Shown here piece after piece: positions 1 through 7,298 of a DNA stretch of 23,922 bases (within the stretch, counting starts at the first letter, position 1; each line of letters begins with the position of its first letter). The stretch spans positions 1 through 23,922 of the forward strand of contig JASLJD010000063.1 in assembly GCA_030152625.1 (NCBI GenBank), given 5' to 3'. Source of the stretch: Erysipelothrix sp. (GTDB lineage Bacteria > Bacillota_I > Bacilli_A > Erysipelotrichales > Erysipelotrichaceae). The notes below the pieces were generated by a model. That model was not told the DNA's origin. It ran no database searches and worked only from the letters and a program-made list of their open reading frames with translations. The translations under genes were made by a program, and so were the position numbers.

Positions 1-339
1 ACAGGCACATTTGAAAACTTAGATGTTTATGCAGATGGCAAGCCTATCGAATACAGTGTCGAAGAACTTGAAGTCCCAGGTTATACACCAAACCTTAGCG
101 GTAATATGGAAGAAGGTTTTGTGATTACAAACCATTATGAAGTTGAAGAAGTAGAAAGTATCTCAATCTCACCGAAAAAATCTCAAGAAGTAGTGAGAGA
201 AGTTCCTTCTGAAGCTATTGAAGAAGTTAAAGAAACGAATATTTTACCACAAACTGGTAAGGATGCTCGTTTATTGATGAGCGGTATTATTCTCTTTGTA
301 ATGGGTGTATGGGCATTTTTAAGAAATAAAGAAGAATAG
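1..339 (+). CDS. C-terminus of LPXTG-anchored Cna_B-type surface protein (5' partial)
   Basis: The reading frame is open from base 1, so the gene begins upstream of the window; 112 residues are visible. The first ~46 residues (ending GFVITNHY) resemble the last strands of a Cna_B/SpaA-type beta-sandwich repeat, which typically ends YxVxE...Y...FxITNxY. A Glu/Val-rich linker of about 35 residues follows, then a sortase sorting signal: LPQTG at visible residues 82-86, a hydrophobic stretch (about 91-106) and a positively charged tail RNKEE. By family knowledge sortase A cleaves between T and G and links the protein to peptidoglycan, so this is a surface adhesin or pilin-like protein. Ligand and size cannot be told from the fragment. 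The gene ends at TAG just before a strong terminator. Confidence 0.9.
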   Translation, partial: TGTFENLDVYADGKPIEYSVEELEVPGYTPNLSGNMEEGFVITNHYEVEEVESISISPKKSQEVVREVPSEAIEEVKETNILPQTGKDARLLMSGIILFVMGVWAFLRNKEE

Positions 340-340
340 A

Positions 341-381
341 AAAAAAACCTGCGATATCCTTTGGGATAAGCAGGTTTTTTT
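341..381. terminator. Bidirectional intrinsic terminator between convergent genes
   Basis: Arms AAAAAAACCTGC (341-352) and GCAGGTTTTTTT (370-381) pair completely, with an inner TATCC/GGATA helix (355-359 with 364-368) and loop TTTG. It has a T run on the plus strand and, read backwards, a T run on the minus strand. It therefore can stop both the surface-protein gene and the convergent purine operon that ends at 392. Confidence 0.93.
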
Positions 382-391
382 ACGCTTAAAC

Positions 392-1696
392 TTATATGCT
401 TGTTTTGATTTTAGAATCATTTTTAATTTTTCTTAAAGTTTTTTCTTGCTTTTGTGTAAGCTCTAAGATATCAAGATAAGCTTTTTTGGCATAAGCTTTG
501 TTTTGATAAAACCACTCTCCCGCAACCATGACATCTGAGACATTTTCAGCCTTGGCACTGTAGACAAGGCTTGCATAATAATCGAAGATTGGCTGCATGT
601 TTAAATCTTGGGTATCAAGGAAGATAAGATCTGCTTCTTTACCTTCTTCAATACTGCCTAGATGATCCCAAACACCCAGGCTTTTGGCTGCATTTCGCGT
701 GACCATCGCTAAGATTTCCTTGGCAGAAAAGAGTGTTCGATCCTGATAAAGTGTTTTTTGTGCGTAGGCTGTGATGCGCATTTTCTCAAATAAATCAAGG
801 CTGTTTCCACTCACAGCACCATCGGTTCCGATACTCAAGTTAATCCCTTCTTGCTTCATTTCCTCTAAACGAGGGATGCCTTTCCCTGATTTCATATTGG
901 CGGCTGGGCAAGTGATGACATTTGCCTTTCTTTTGGACAAGGTTTTTTGGTCCTTCTCATCACTATGGATGAGGTGTACGGCCAAAAAGCGCTCATCGAG
1001 GATACCGATCCGATCCAAATATTGAACAGGGGAACTTGCTTGAAATGCTTTCATTTCAAAATCCATTTCGGAAACATGCATCATTTTTAGGAGATGATGC
1101 TTTTCACTGTAGTTTTGAACCCATGCTAATTTTTCTTTGGAAACCGAATAGGGAGCGTGGGGAGCCAAAAGATAGTTTTGTTTGGCTTGTTTTTGAATGT
1201 ATTGCCGATCTTGATCGATTTCTTTGGTGAATGCTTTCCAGGAACTTGCTGCATCGATTTGTGAATCATCGAGAATCGTTTGTCCGATCCAAAGTCTTGG
1301 TCCAAGATCCTGAGCGGCTTTGGATACGCTTTGTGGAAAGTAGTACATATCAACAAGGCTTGTGATGCCGGAAGCCAAACTTTCATAAAGCGCTAAACGT
1401 GAACTTGTATAGACCATATCTTCGTCCATGTATTTTCTTTCCATCGGTAAGAGAAAATTTTTAAGACGATCAGGCATATCATCGGCAAGGGAACGAAAAG
1501 CCCAGAGTCCCAGGTGAGCATGCATATTGAACATTCCAGGCATACAAAGTTTACCTTTCATAGAGCGATAATTCCCTTTCAAATCGTCCATTGCACCAAT
1601 CTCTGTAATTTTGCCTTCTTTGATAATGAGGTAGGCATTTTCATAAACACTGTATTCATCATCCATGCTGATAATTGTCAGATCCCCTAAAATCAT
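392..1696 (-). CDS. Amidohydrolase, SAH/MTA-deaminase-like (ATZ/TRZ family)
   Basis: 434-residue metal-dependent deaminase/hydrolase of the amidohydrolase superfamily. Numbering from the ATG at 1696, visible metal and catalytic residues are H59 and H61 (NMHAHLG), H180 (APHAPYSV), H207 and E210 (MHVSE), H241 and D292 (IGTDGAVSG). The sequence around RSLADDMPDRL and GITSLVDMYYFP is typical of 5-methylthioadenosine/S-adenosylhomocysteine deaminases, although members of this family also take guanine, 8-oxoguanine, pterins or triazines, so the substrate is open. An upstream GTG (1708) is in frame, but the ATG at 1696 makes a 4-base ATGA overlap with the preceding gene and has GGTGGG six bases upstream, so I prefer it. 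It is the last gene of the guanine-riboswitch operon, which implies a purine-related substrate (inference). Confidence 0.88.
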   Translation of the reverse strand: MILGDLTIISMDDEYSVYENAYLIIKEGKITEIGAMDDLKGNYRSMKGKLCMPGMFNMHAHLGLWAFRSLADDMPDRLKNFLLPMERKYMDEDMVYTSSRLALYESLASGITSLVDMYYFPQSVSKAAQDLGPRLWIGQTILDDSQIDAASSWKAFTKEIDQDRQYIQKQAKQNYLLAPHAPYSVSKEKLAWVQNYSEKHHLLKMMHVSEMDFEMKAFQASSPVQYLDRIGILDERFLAVHLIHSDEKDQKTLSKRKANVITCPAANMKSGKGIPRLEEMKQEGINLSIGTDGAVSGNSLDLFEKMRITAYAQKTLYQDRTLFSAKEILAMVTRNAAKSLGVWDHLGSIEEGKEADLIFLDTQDLNMQPIFDYYASLVYSAKAENVSDVMVAGEWFYQNKAYAKKAYLDILELTQKQEKTLRKIKNDSKIKTSI

Positions 1697-3372
1697 TTTA
1701 CCCACCACGGAAGAATCTTTTGTTTTCGTACATCGATATAGCCTCGATCGGATAACTTTAAGCTTGGTGAGACAAGAAGAGCCATGACGGAAAAACTCAT
1801 GATTTCATTGTGGCTTTGAAAACCGGCTGCAATCATGCCTTCTCTAATCTGTTCTAAAGAATTCGCAATTGTTTCCAAGGGTTCAAATGAAACCACCCCG
1901 CCATAATTTAAAGGAACGATTGCGTTTTGTTTCTCTGATACAAAGCTCATGGCACCTTGTTTTTCAATGACATCGTTGACTGCTTTCGCCATCATTGCTT
2001 CATCTCGTCCCATGACGAGAATATTGTGGTGGTCGTGTGTCCAGGAGGTGGCGATGGCCGCATCTTCTTTAAAGGCCTTATCGACAAAACCGAAAGCAAT
2101 GGGTCTTTGCTTTCCATAACGTTCTAAAACACAAAGAAGACTTAAGCCCTCTGCTTTCCAATCGACTCGATTATTTTGAATCTTAGCCCAAACTTGTTTT
2201 TCTGTGGTAAAAGTTGTTGTGAAATCACGGTCCATAACACGCAATAAGATTTCAGATTGCTCAGCGACAGGGGGGTGCAAAGTAAAATCGGCTGCTTTGA
2301 CGGGATTTCGAAGAATGCTTTCTGAGAAAGCGCGTGCAGATTGTTGGATAGGATCTTTTTTAAGTTTAGAGACAAAGTGTCCATCTTTTAAGACATCCAC
2401 AATTTCAAATTGATCCAAATCTTTTAAAATAATCGCATCGGCTTTTTTTCCAGGTGCTAAGATACCGCGATCTTCCAGTCGCATTCTTCGTGCAGGCACC
2501 CATGTGGAAGCATAGATGGCATCTTCAATAGGCATCCCCATGGAAACAGCTTTTCGGATAAGATGATCCATATGGCCTTTTCTTAAAAGATCATCGGCTA
2601 AAACATCATCCGTTACAAAGCAAACCCATTCATGAATTTGGTGTTTTTGGATCGCTTTGAAAAGTTCAGGATGCATGGATTTTTCTTGGATTTGAACAAG
2701 AAAACCTTGCTTCACTTTCTCTAAAAGTGAGTCAACACTTTGTTGAGTGTGATCGGATCCGATACCACGATGCGCAAAACGTGCCAAATCAAAGCCGGAT
2801 ACTTTGGGGATATGGCCCTCGATAGGATAAAGAGGGCAAGCTTCCTGAAAGCTGTCGACGATTCGTTTGGTACGTGAATCTTTTGAAGAGACAACATCAC
2901 TGAAGTTCATAATTTCTCCAAGAGCTCTTATTTTAGGATGCTGGCTTAAAATATTGACTTCTTCAGCATCAAAGCAAGCCTTTGTCGTCTCGAGATGGGG
3001 ATTACTTGAAGGAACTGAAGAGGGGATCGCATAAAAGATATCCATCTTTTGTTCATAAGACATATAGTCCAGTAAACCTTCCATCCCTAAAGCATTTGCG
3101 ACTTCATGCGCATCCGCTAAAATCGTTGTGGTCCCCATCGGCAAGACTTTATTTGAAAATTCACTGGGTGTGGTCATGGAACTTTCGATATGCATATGCA
3201 TATCAATGAGCCCTGGTATGATGTAAAGTCCTTTGCCATCATACCATTCGATATCCGCGTCTAAAACTTCTGGCCCGATATACCAAATCATCGCATCTTT
3301 GACATAGACATGGTTTTCTTCAAAAGTTTTTAAGGCGGTATTGTAAGTTTGAATTGAGCGAAATGCAATCAT
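1693..3372 (-). CDS. Adenine deaminase family protein (Ade/YerA-like)
   Basis: 559 residues, close to the ~570-580 usual for bacterial adenine deaminases, which hydrolyse adenine to hypoxanthine and ammonia. Visible motifs: H59/H61 in IDMHMHIESS, DAHEVAN (87-93; the usual form is DPHEIAN), E153 in LGEIMNF, H187 in EGHIPK, H208 in GSDH, D255/D256 in FVTDD, RGILAPGKKADAII, and the C-terminal domain with SWTHDHHNILVMG. The segment STWVPARRMRL, where classic enzymes tend to have a TxNxA-type motif, recalls the adenine-deaminase-like paralog group (e.g. B. subtilis YerA), so adenine as substrate is likely but not certain. The start lies one base after the stop of the binding-protein gene with no clear ribosome binding site, which suggests translational coupling. 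It is the fifth gene of the riboswitch operon. Confidence 0.88.
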   Translation of the reverse strand: MIAFRSIQTYNTALKTFEENHVYVKDAMIWYIGPEVLDADIEWYDGKGLYIIPGLIDMHMHIESSMTTPSEFSNKVLPMGTTTILADAHEVANALGMEGLLDYMSYEQKMDIFYAIPSSVPSSNPHLETTKACFDAEEVNILSQHPKIRALGEIMNFSDVVSSKDSRTKRIVDSFQEACPLYPIEGHIPKVSGFDLARFAHRGIGSDHTQQSVDSLLEKVKQGFLVQIQEKSMHPELFKAIQKHQIHEWVCFVTDDVLADDLLRKGHMDHLIRKAVSMGMPIEDAIYASTWVPARRMRLEDRGILAPGKKADAIILKDLDQFEIVDVLKDGHFVSKLKKDPIQQSARAFSESILRNPVKAADFTLHPPVAEQSEILLRVMDRDFTTTFTTEKQVWAKIQNNRVDWKAEGLSLLCVLERYGKQRPIAFGFVDKAFKEDAAIATSWTHDHHNILVMGRDEAMMAKAVNDVIEKQGAMSFVSEKQNAIVPLNYGGVVSFEPLETIANSLEQIREGMIAAGFQSHNEIMSFSVMALLVSPSLKLSDRGYIDVRKQKILPWWVK

Positions 3373-3373
3373 T

Positions 3374-4402
3374 TTAATCGTTCATCAAACGGTTAAATTG
3401 ATCAACCCATTCGGGCATTAAGGAATTGATCAGACCGTAATCGAGTGCTTTTGCTCTGTCGGCGATATCACCGTATGTCATGTTACCACTTTCTTCTTCA
3501 CTCAATTCAACATTACGATTAACCGGTGCTTCGTTTAAAGCAGGGCTTGAAATTTTTTGCGTATCGGCATCGAGGCGGAATTGAATATATTTATAGGCAA
3601 GTTCTTTGTTTTCAGAATGTTTGTTTACTTCCATGGTGTTGAAATTGGCGTAGGTATGGGAATCAGGGACGAGATATTCGACAGCTGGTTCCGCATCTTT
3701 AATGAGGCCATAAGCGAAATCACCGACGATGGCGGCATCGATCTCATCATTGGCAAACATCATGGCTAAATCAGAAGACTTCGCATAGGTTTTCACAACA
3801 TTTGCTTTTAAGTCACCGAGTTTTTCAAAAGCGGCCTGTCCTTGATCTTCTTGAATTGGAACGCCGGCGACATCGGCAGCGACATTGACAAGAGCGGGTC
3901 CAAAGGTAGTGCTGATATCAGGTACGGCGATCCGCTGGCCTAAATCAGGATTCCACAAATCTTCCCAAGACTCGATGGAAGCTTGGGCTCGTTCTGGGTG
4001 ATAGATGATGCCAATACTGTTGATAACATAAGCGGGTCCATAAGCATTTTCTGCTTGGAGTTTTTGTGCACTGTCGATCAATTGATCGATGTTACTGACT
4101 TTTTCTGGGCTGATTTTTTCAAATAAGTCGAGCTCATAGCCTTCATGGGCCATGGCTTGGGAGAGCTCGATGACATCAATCTTGCTTTCAGGATTTTCTT
4201 TAAGTCGTGTAAAGCGTTCAACTGTTGATCCTGTTTCAAGGATCACCTTGACATCGTGCTCTTTTTCGAAAGCTTCAATGACTGTTTCCATAAGGATATC
4301 TTCATTGAGTCCCCAAGTGGAAACATACAATTCTTCTTTACTCTTTGTTTGACAAGCACTGAGACTAAGGATGATGATAAGCATAGTGATAATTTTTTTC
4401 AT
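3374..4402 (-). CDS. ABC transporter substrate-binding lipoprotein (PotD/family 1 type)
   Basis: 342 residues. A short lipoprotein signal peptide ends in the lipobox LSAC with Cys17 as the lipidated residue, so the mature protein is tethered outside the membrane. The body resembles the spermidine/putrescine and iron(III)-type binding proteins: VSTWG near the mature N-terminus, the YVINSIGIIYHPE segment, a SWEDLWNP motif and GDFAYGLI. By family it binds a small solute and delivers it to the two permeases encoded upstream. The operon, led by guanine-type riboswitches and ending in two purine-deaminase-like genes, suggests a purine or purine derivative rather than polyamine or iron (inference). 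Its ATG overlaps the ATPase stop by four bases (ATGA), with GGAGG 11 bases upstream. Confidence 0.9.
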   Translation of the reverse strand: MKKIITMLIIILSLSACQTKSKEELYVSTWGLNEDILMETVIEAFEKEHDVKVILETGSTVERFTRLKENPESKIDVIELSQAMAHEGYELDLFEKISPEKVSNIDQLIDSAQKLQAENAYGPAYVINSIGIIYHPERAQASIESWEDLWNPDLGQRIAVPDISTTFGPALVNVAADVAGVPIQEDQGQAAFEKLGDLKANVVKTYAKSSDLAMMFANDEIDAAIVGDFAYGLIKDAEPAVEYLVPDSHTYANFNTMEVNKHSENKELAYKYIQFRLDADTQKISSPALNEAPVNRNVELSEEESGNMTYGDIADRAKALDYGLINSLMPEWVDQFNRLMND

Positions 4403-5361
4403 TTTTGAGAAACCTCCACATTTTTAATATTTTCTTTTCGGATAGTGTAACGGATACTTTCTTCGCTGGAATAATTTTCTTTGGCATTCACGATTAAATC
4501 ATGTTCTTGGTTTTGGATGCGATAGCGGTAAGCCTGACCAAGAAATTCTTTACTGATGATCTTTCCCTTGTATTCACCATCTTTTTTTAGGACAATGTCA
4601 TCATTTCGTAGACAATAAGTTTGCCCATCTTTTTCAAAAAAGTTTTCAAAACCAACAAATTTCGCAACATAATCTGTTTTCGGATGGTGATAGATGTTTT
4701 CTGGGCTGTCGAGTTGTTCGATTTTTCCTTGGTTCATCACGGCAACACGATCACTGATGGCAAAACATTCCTCTTGGTCATGGGTCACAAAAATCGTTGT
4801 AATGCCCAATTGTTTTTGAATGCGTCGAATTTCATGGCGCATTTGCAGACGAAGTTTCGCATCAAGATTGCTCAAGGGTTCATCCAAGAGTAAGAGCTTA
4901 GGTTGAATGACTAAAGCTCTTGCTAAGGCGACACGCTGTCTTTGCCCCCCTGAGAGTTGACTGGGATAGCGATCTGCAAGCTCTTCAATATCAACAATCT
5001 CAAGCATTTCATGGACAGCTTTTTTTATTTCACCATCGTTCATTTTCCGGATTTTTAAGCCAAAGGCAACGTTTTCAAAGACGGTCATATGAGGAAAAAG
5101 GGCATAGTTTTGGAAAACAAAGCCAAAGTCGCGTTCATGAACGGGACTTTTACTCATGTCTTTTTCCTCTAAGTAAAATTGTCCCTTATCAATAGGGACA
5201 AAGCCTGCGATGGCTCGAAGGCTTGTGGATTTACCACAGCCTGAAGGACCAAGAAGGGAGAGCAATTCACCTTCTTGAATTTCTAAGTTGAAATTTTCTA
5301 GAACATAGCTTTTCCCTTGGTCATAGGATACAGCGATGTTTTTTAAATGTGCATAAGTCAT
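4399..5361 (-). CDS. ABC transporter ATP-binding protein (PotA/FbpC-type, with TOBE domain)
   Basis: 320 residues. Walker A GPSGCGKST (38-46), Q-loop FVFQNYALFP (81-90), signature LSGGQRQR (136-143), Walker B LLLLDEP (156-162) and H-loop H194 are all intact. The last ~90 residues look like a TOBE-type regulatory domain, as in the PotA/FbpC/MalK group. It powers import through the two permeases encoded just upstream. An 11-residue in-frame extension to 5394 exists, but the ATG at 5361 has AGGAGG six bases upstream and leaves a 10-base gap after the permease stop, so it is the chosen start. The 3' end overlaps the binding-protein gene by ATGA. Confidence 0.95.
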   Translation of the reverse strand: MTYAHLKNIAVSYDQGKSYVLENFNLEIQEGELLSLLGPSGCGKSTSLRAIAGFVPIDKGQFYLEEKDMSKSPVHERDFGFVFQNYALFPHMTVFENVAFGLKIRKMNDGEIKKAVHEMLEIVDIEELADRYPSQLSGGQRQRVALARALVIQPKLLLLDEPLSNLDAKLRLQMRHEIRRIQKQLGITTIFVTHDQEECFAISDRVAVMNQGKIEQLDSPENIYHHPKTDYVAKFVGFENFFEKDGQTYCLRNDDIVLKKDGEYKGKIISKEFLGQAYRYRIQNQEHDLIVNAKENYSSEESIRYTIRKENIKNVEVSQK

Positions 5362-5371
5362 GTATGGCCTC

Positions 5372-6151
5372 CTAAATAACTTTTTTGACATCAAAGAAAT
5401 GATCGAAAAGATACATCAAAACAAAGGTTATAAGCATCAAACAAACACTCAAAGCACTGACGCTTGGGTCGAAGTGATATTCGATATGATTCATCAATGC
5501 GACTGGTAAGGTACTCACACCGGGTCCTTTGAGAAACATGGACACCGGGAGGTTATTAAAGGATGTGATGAAACTCATCATAAAAGCTCCGACAAGGGAA
5601 GATTTAAGATGAGGTAAGATCACATAATAGAAAGATTGAAGTCTTGTGCAACCTAAGCTGCGTGCTGCTTCATCGATGGAAGCATCAAATTCCGCAAGCC
5701 CCGCGGATAAGATTCGAACCCCATAGGGTAAAACAAGTAAAACATGACCCAAGATTAAAGCAAAACCTAAAGGCAATCGAAGTTCTAAGACAAAGACTTT
5801 AAATAAAAGAAAGCCTAAAATAATGCCAGGAACAAGGCTTGGCGATAAAAAGAAGTTGAGAATCTTTTGATTCCATCGTGTTTTGCGACTGTAAAGAGCA
5901 TAGACAAGAGGCAGTGATACTAAAATGGCGATGCTTGCGGAGATAATGGCCAAGAAAAAGCTTGTTTTGAGTCCGGACATGAAAGATCGTGACTTAAACA
6001 CTGCCTTAAACCATTTGAAAGTAAAGCCTTCAATCGGAAAACGAATGACGGAGCTATCTGAAAAAGAACTGACAACAATCATGAGTAGGGGGATAAGGAT
6101 AAACAAAAAAGTGAAAAGGCTGATCCCTTTTAAGAGGCGATTATTTTTCAT
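5372..6151 (-). CDS. ABC transporter permease 2 (PotC-type)
   Basis: 259 residues with about six predicted membrane segments. The cytoplasmic coupling (EAA) loop is clear at about 161-180: EAARSLGCTRLQSFYYVILP. It is the second permease of a heterodimeric type I importer of the polyamine/iron/thiamine group. Three in-frame starts are possible. The upstream one (6181) encodes MRIFLIRGL before the hydrophobic start and lies within the previous gene. The paired ATGs at 6154 and 6151 follow AAGAGG by about 4 and 7 bases, and 6151 has the better spacing. It overlaps the end of permease 1 by 11 bases, consistent with coupled translation. Confidence 0.92.
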   Translation of the reverse strand: MKNNRLLKGISLFTFLFILIPLLMIVVSSFSDSSVIRFPIEGFTFKWFKAVFKSRSFMSGLKTSFFLAIISASIAILVSLPLVYALYSRKTRWNQKILNFFLSPSLVPGIILGFLLFKVFVLELRLPLGFALILGHVLLVLPYGVRILSAGLAEFDASIDEAARSLGCTRLQSFYYVILPHLKSSLVGAFMMSFITSFNNLPVSMFLKGPGVSTLPVALMNHIEYHFDPSVSALSVCLMLITFVLMYLFDHFFDVKKVI

Positions 6152-6974
6152 CATAAGACCTCTTATCAAAAATATTCTCAAGTTGTTCCATGCCCTTCAT
6201 CAGTCCGATACTGATTAAAATCATGATAAAAGAAATCATGCTTGCGGAAGTCCAATTGGATAATTGGCTTGCTTGTTGATGAATAAGGGTTGAAAGCATC
6301 ATGTTTTGATTACCTCCTAAAAGTGATGGTGTTGTGTATGCACTCATGCTTCCTGTAAAGACCAGGACGGTTCCGACCATGAGGCCTGGAAAAGAAAGGG
6401 GTAAGACAATTTTGAAAAACACCTTTGCGTCTTGTGCACCTAAACTTTCTGCGGCCTCCAAATAATCTTTTGAGATGTTTTCAAGAATGGGAACCAAACT
6501 TGTGATCATTACAGGAAGGAAAAGATAAACAGAACCAATGACGATAGCTAGCTCGCTGTACATGAGCGATAGGGGTTCAGAAATAAGTTTTGTTTTCAAA
6601 AGAAAACTGTTGATAACACCGTTTTTACCCAGCATGTTCATCCAGGCAAAGGCCCGCACGACGGCATTGCTAAGCAGTGGAAATAAAACAGTCGCCATCA
6701 AAACCCCTTTCTTTTTCTCCTCCGCTTGCGAAATGTAGTACGCAGTTGGTAGGCCGAAAATCACTGTTAATAGGGTTGTGATTAGCGACAATTTAATCGT
6801 TCGAATAATAATTTTTAAATAAAACGGGTCGGATAGAAAGATTCGATAGGCCTCAAGACTGAAGCCTGTTTCCCCAAAGCTTAAACGAATCAGTGAGAAT
6901 AAGGGAATCAGTAAGGCAAAAAGAATCAATAAGATACCCGGTAAAATTAGCGCAAGGTAAGATCTTCGCTTCAT
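6141..6974 (-). CDS. ABC transporter permease 1 (PotB-type), first gene of riboswitch operon
   Basis: 277 residues: an N-terminal membrane segment (about 8-30), several further helices, and the EAA loop EAAESLGAQDAKVFFKIVLP at about 173-192. The frame is open far upstream to 7181 (a 346-residue reading), but that extension would translate straight through both riboswitch aptamers and the terminator hairpin. The ATG at 6974 has AAGGAGG six bases upstream and begins with a typical MKRRSYLALILPG membrane start, so it is the real one. It is the first gene after the riboswitch leader and partners the permease that follows it. Confidence 0.93.
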   Translation of the reverse strand: MKRRSYLALILPGILLILFALLIPLFSLIRLSFGETGFSLEAYRIFLSDPFYLKIIIRTIKLSLITTLLTVIFGLPTAYYISQAEEKKKGVLMATVLFPLLSNAVVRAFAWMNMLGKNGVINSFLLKTKLISEPLSLMYSELAIVIGSVYLFLPVMITSLVPILENISKDYLEAAESLGAQDAKVFFKIVLPLSFPGLMVGTVLVFTGSMSAYTTPSLLGGNQNMMLSTLIHQQASQLSNWTSASMISFIMILISIGLMKGMEQLENIFDKRSYDEK

Positions 6975-6989
6975 TTTTTCCTCCTTAGA

Positions 6990-7023
6990 AATAAAAAAGC
7001 TTCCTGTCCACGACAGAAAGCTT
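6990..7023 (-). terminator. Riboswitch-controlled intrinsic terminator
   Basis: On the minus strand AAGCTTTCTGTC (7023-7012) pairs with GACAGGAAGCTT (7008-6997) in a 12-bp stem with one T.G wobble and a GTG loop, followed by TTTTAT. It lies between the proximal aptamer and the first gene. Its 5' arm can instead pair with GATAGAGAGCT (7037-7027), which includes part of the 3' strand of P1, forming an 11-bp antiterminator. Ligand-bound P1 should therefore favour the terminator, making this an OFF switch. Confidence 0.92.
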
Positions 7024-7033
7024 AAAAGCTCTC

Positions 7034-7098
7034 TATCATAGTCTGAAATTTGCGGTTTCAGGTAGAAACACGTTGCCTTATTCAACGCATATATGATA
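7034..7098 (-). promoter_or_regulatory. Purine riboswitch aptamer, proximal copy, guanine type
   Basis: Read on the minus strand: P1 TATCATA (7098-7092) with TATGATA (7040-7034); P2 CGTTG/CAACG around the 7-nt loop AATAAGG; the core TTTCTACC in J2/3; P3 TGAAA/TTTCA around the 7-nt loop CCGCAAA; then GACTAT closing into P1. The GG of L2 and CC of L3 provide the usual loop-loop contact. The discriminator base (position 74 of the xpt numbering) is C, at 7041, which by established rules pairs with guanine/hypoxanthine rather than adenine. P2 lacks one pair compared with xpt. Confidence 0.93.
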
Positions 7099-7123
7099 CA
7101 GATAAGATAAAATTTAAATTGTG

Positions 7124-7193
7124 AAAGCATAGTCCAATGATTGCGGTCACTGGGTAGAGACCATGACGCCCTATTCGTCATGATATATGCTTT
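7124..7193 (-). promoter_or_regulatory. Purine riboswitch aptamer, distal copy, guanine type
   Basis: A second complete aptamer 25 nt upstream of the first. P1 AAAGCATA (7193-7186) pairs with TATGCTTT (7131-7124); P2 CATGACG/CGTCATG encloses AATAGGG; J2/3 reads TCTCTACC (C where most members have the flipped-out U48); P3 CAGTGA/TCATTG encloses CCGCAA (6 nt, one shorter than usual); then GACTAT with the discriminator C at 7132. It has no terminator of its own, so the two aptamers share the single expression platform downstream. Confidence 0.9.
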
Positions 7194-7205
7194 GAAAACA
7201 TGTAC

Positions 7206-7233
7206 ATTATAGCATGCAGAACTTAAAAGACAA
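7206..7233 (-). promoter_or_regulatory. Promoter of the riboswitch/ABC/deaminase operon
   Basis: On the minus strand: TTGTCT (7233-7228), 16-base spacer, and TATAAT (7211-7206) preceded by TGC, an extended -10. Transcription would begin at about 7199, just before the distal aptamer. Confidence 0.85.
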
Positions 7234-7265
7234 GTTTAGAAGAAAAGTTTTTTTCATGACTAAAC

Positions 7266-7276
7266 TATAGTATACT
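7266..7276 (+). promoter_or_regulatory. Probable -10 region of the 7299 gene
   Basis: Overlapping -10-like hexamers TATAGT (7266-7271) and TATACT (7271-7276) sit just upstream of GGGAGG (about 7288) and the ATG at 7299. No good -35 is visible, only a T-rich run near 7248. It is divergent from the purine operon promoter, about 35 bases away. Confidence 0.5.
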
Positions 7277-7298
7277 AAGGAGAGATTGGGAGGTTTCG

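Noticed and set aside
3374..6974. Plain polyamine or ferric iron transporter
   Set aside because: Homology alone suggests it, but the guanine-type riboswitches and downstream deaminase genes argue against it. Retained as an alternative only.
6975..7181. N-terminal extension of the first permease (346-residue reading)
   Set aside because: It would be translated from riboswitch and terminator RNA. The ATG at 6974 has an ideal AAGGAGG and starts at a normal membrane N-terminus.
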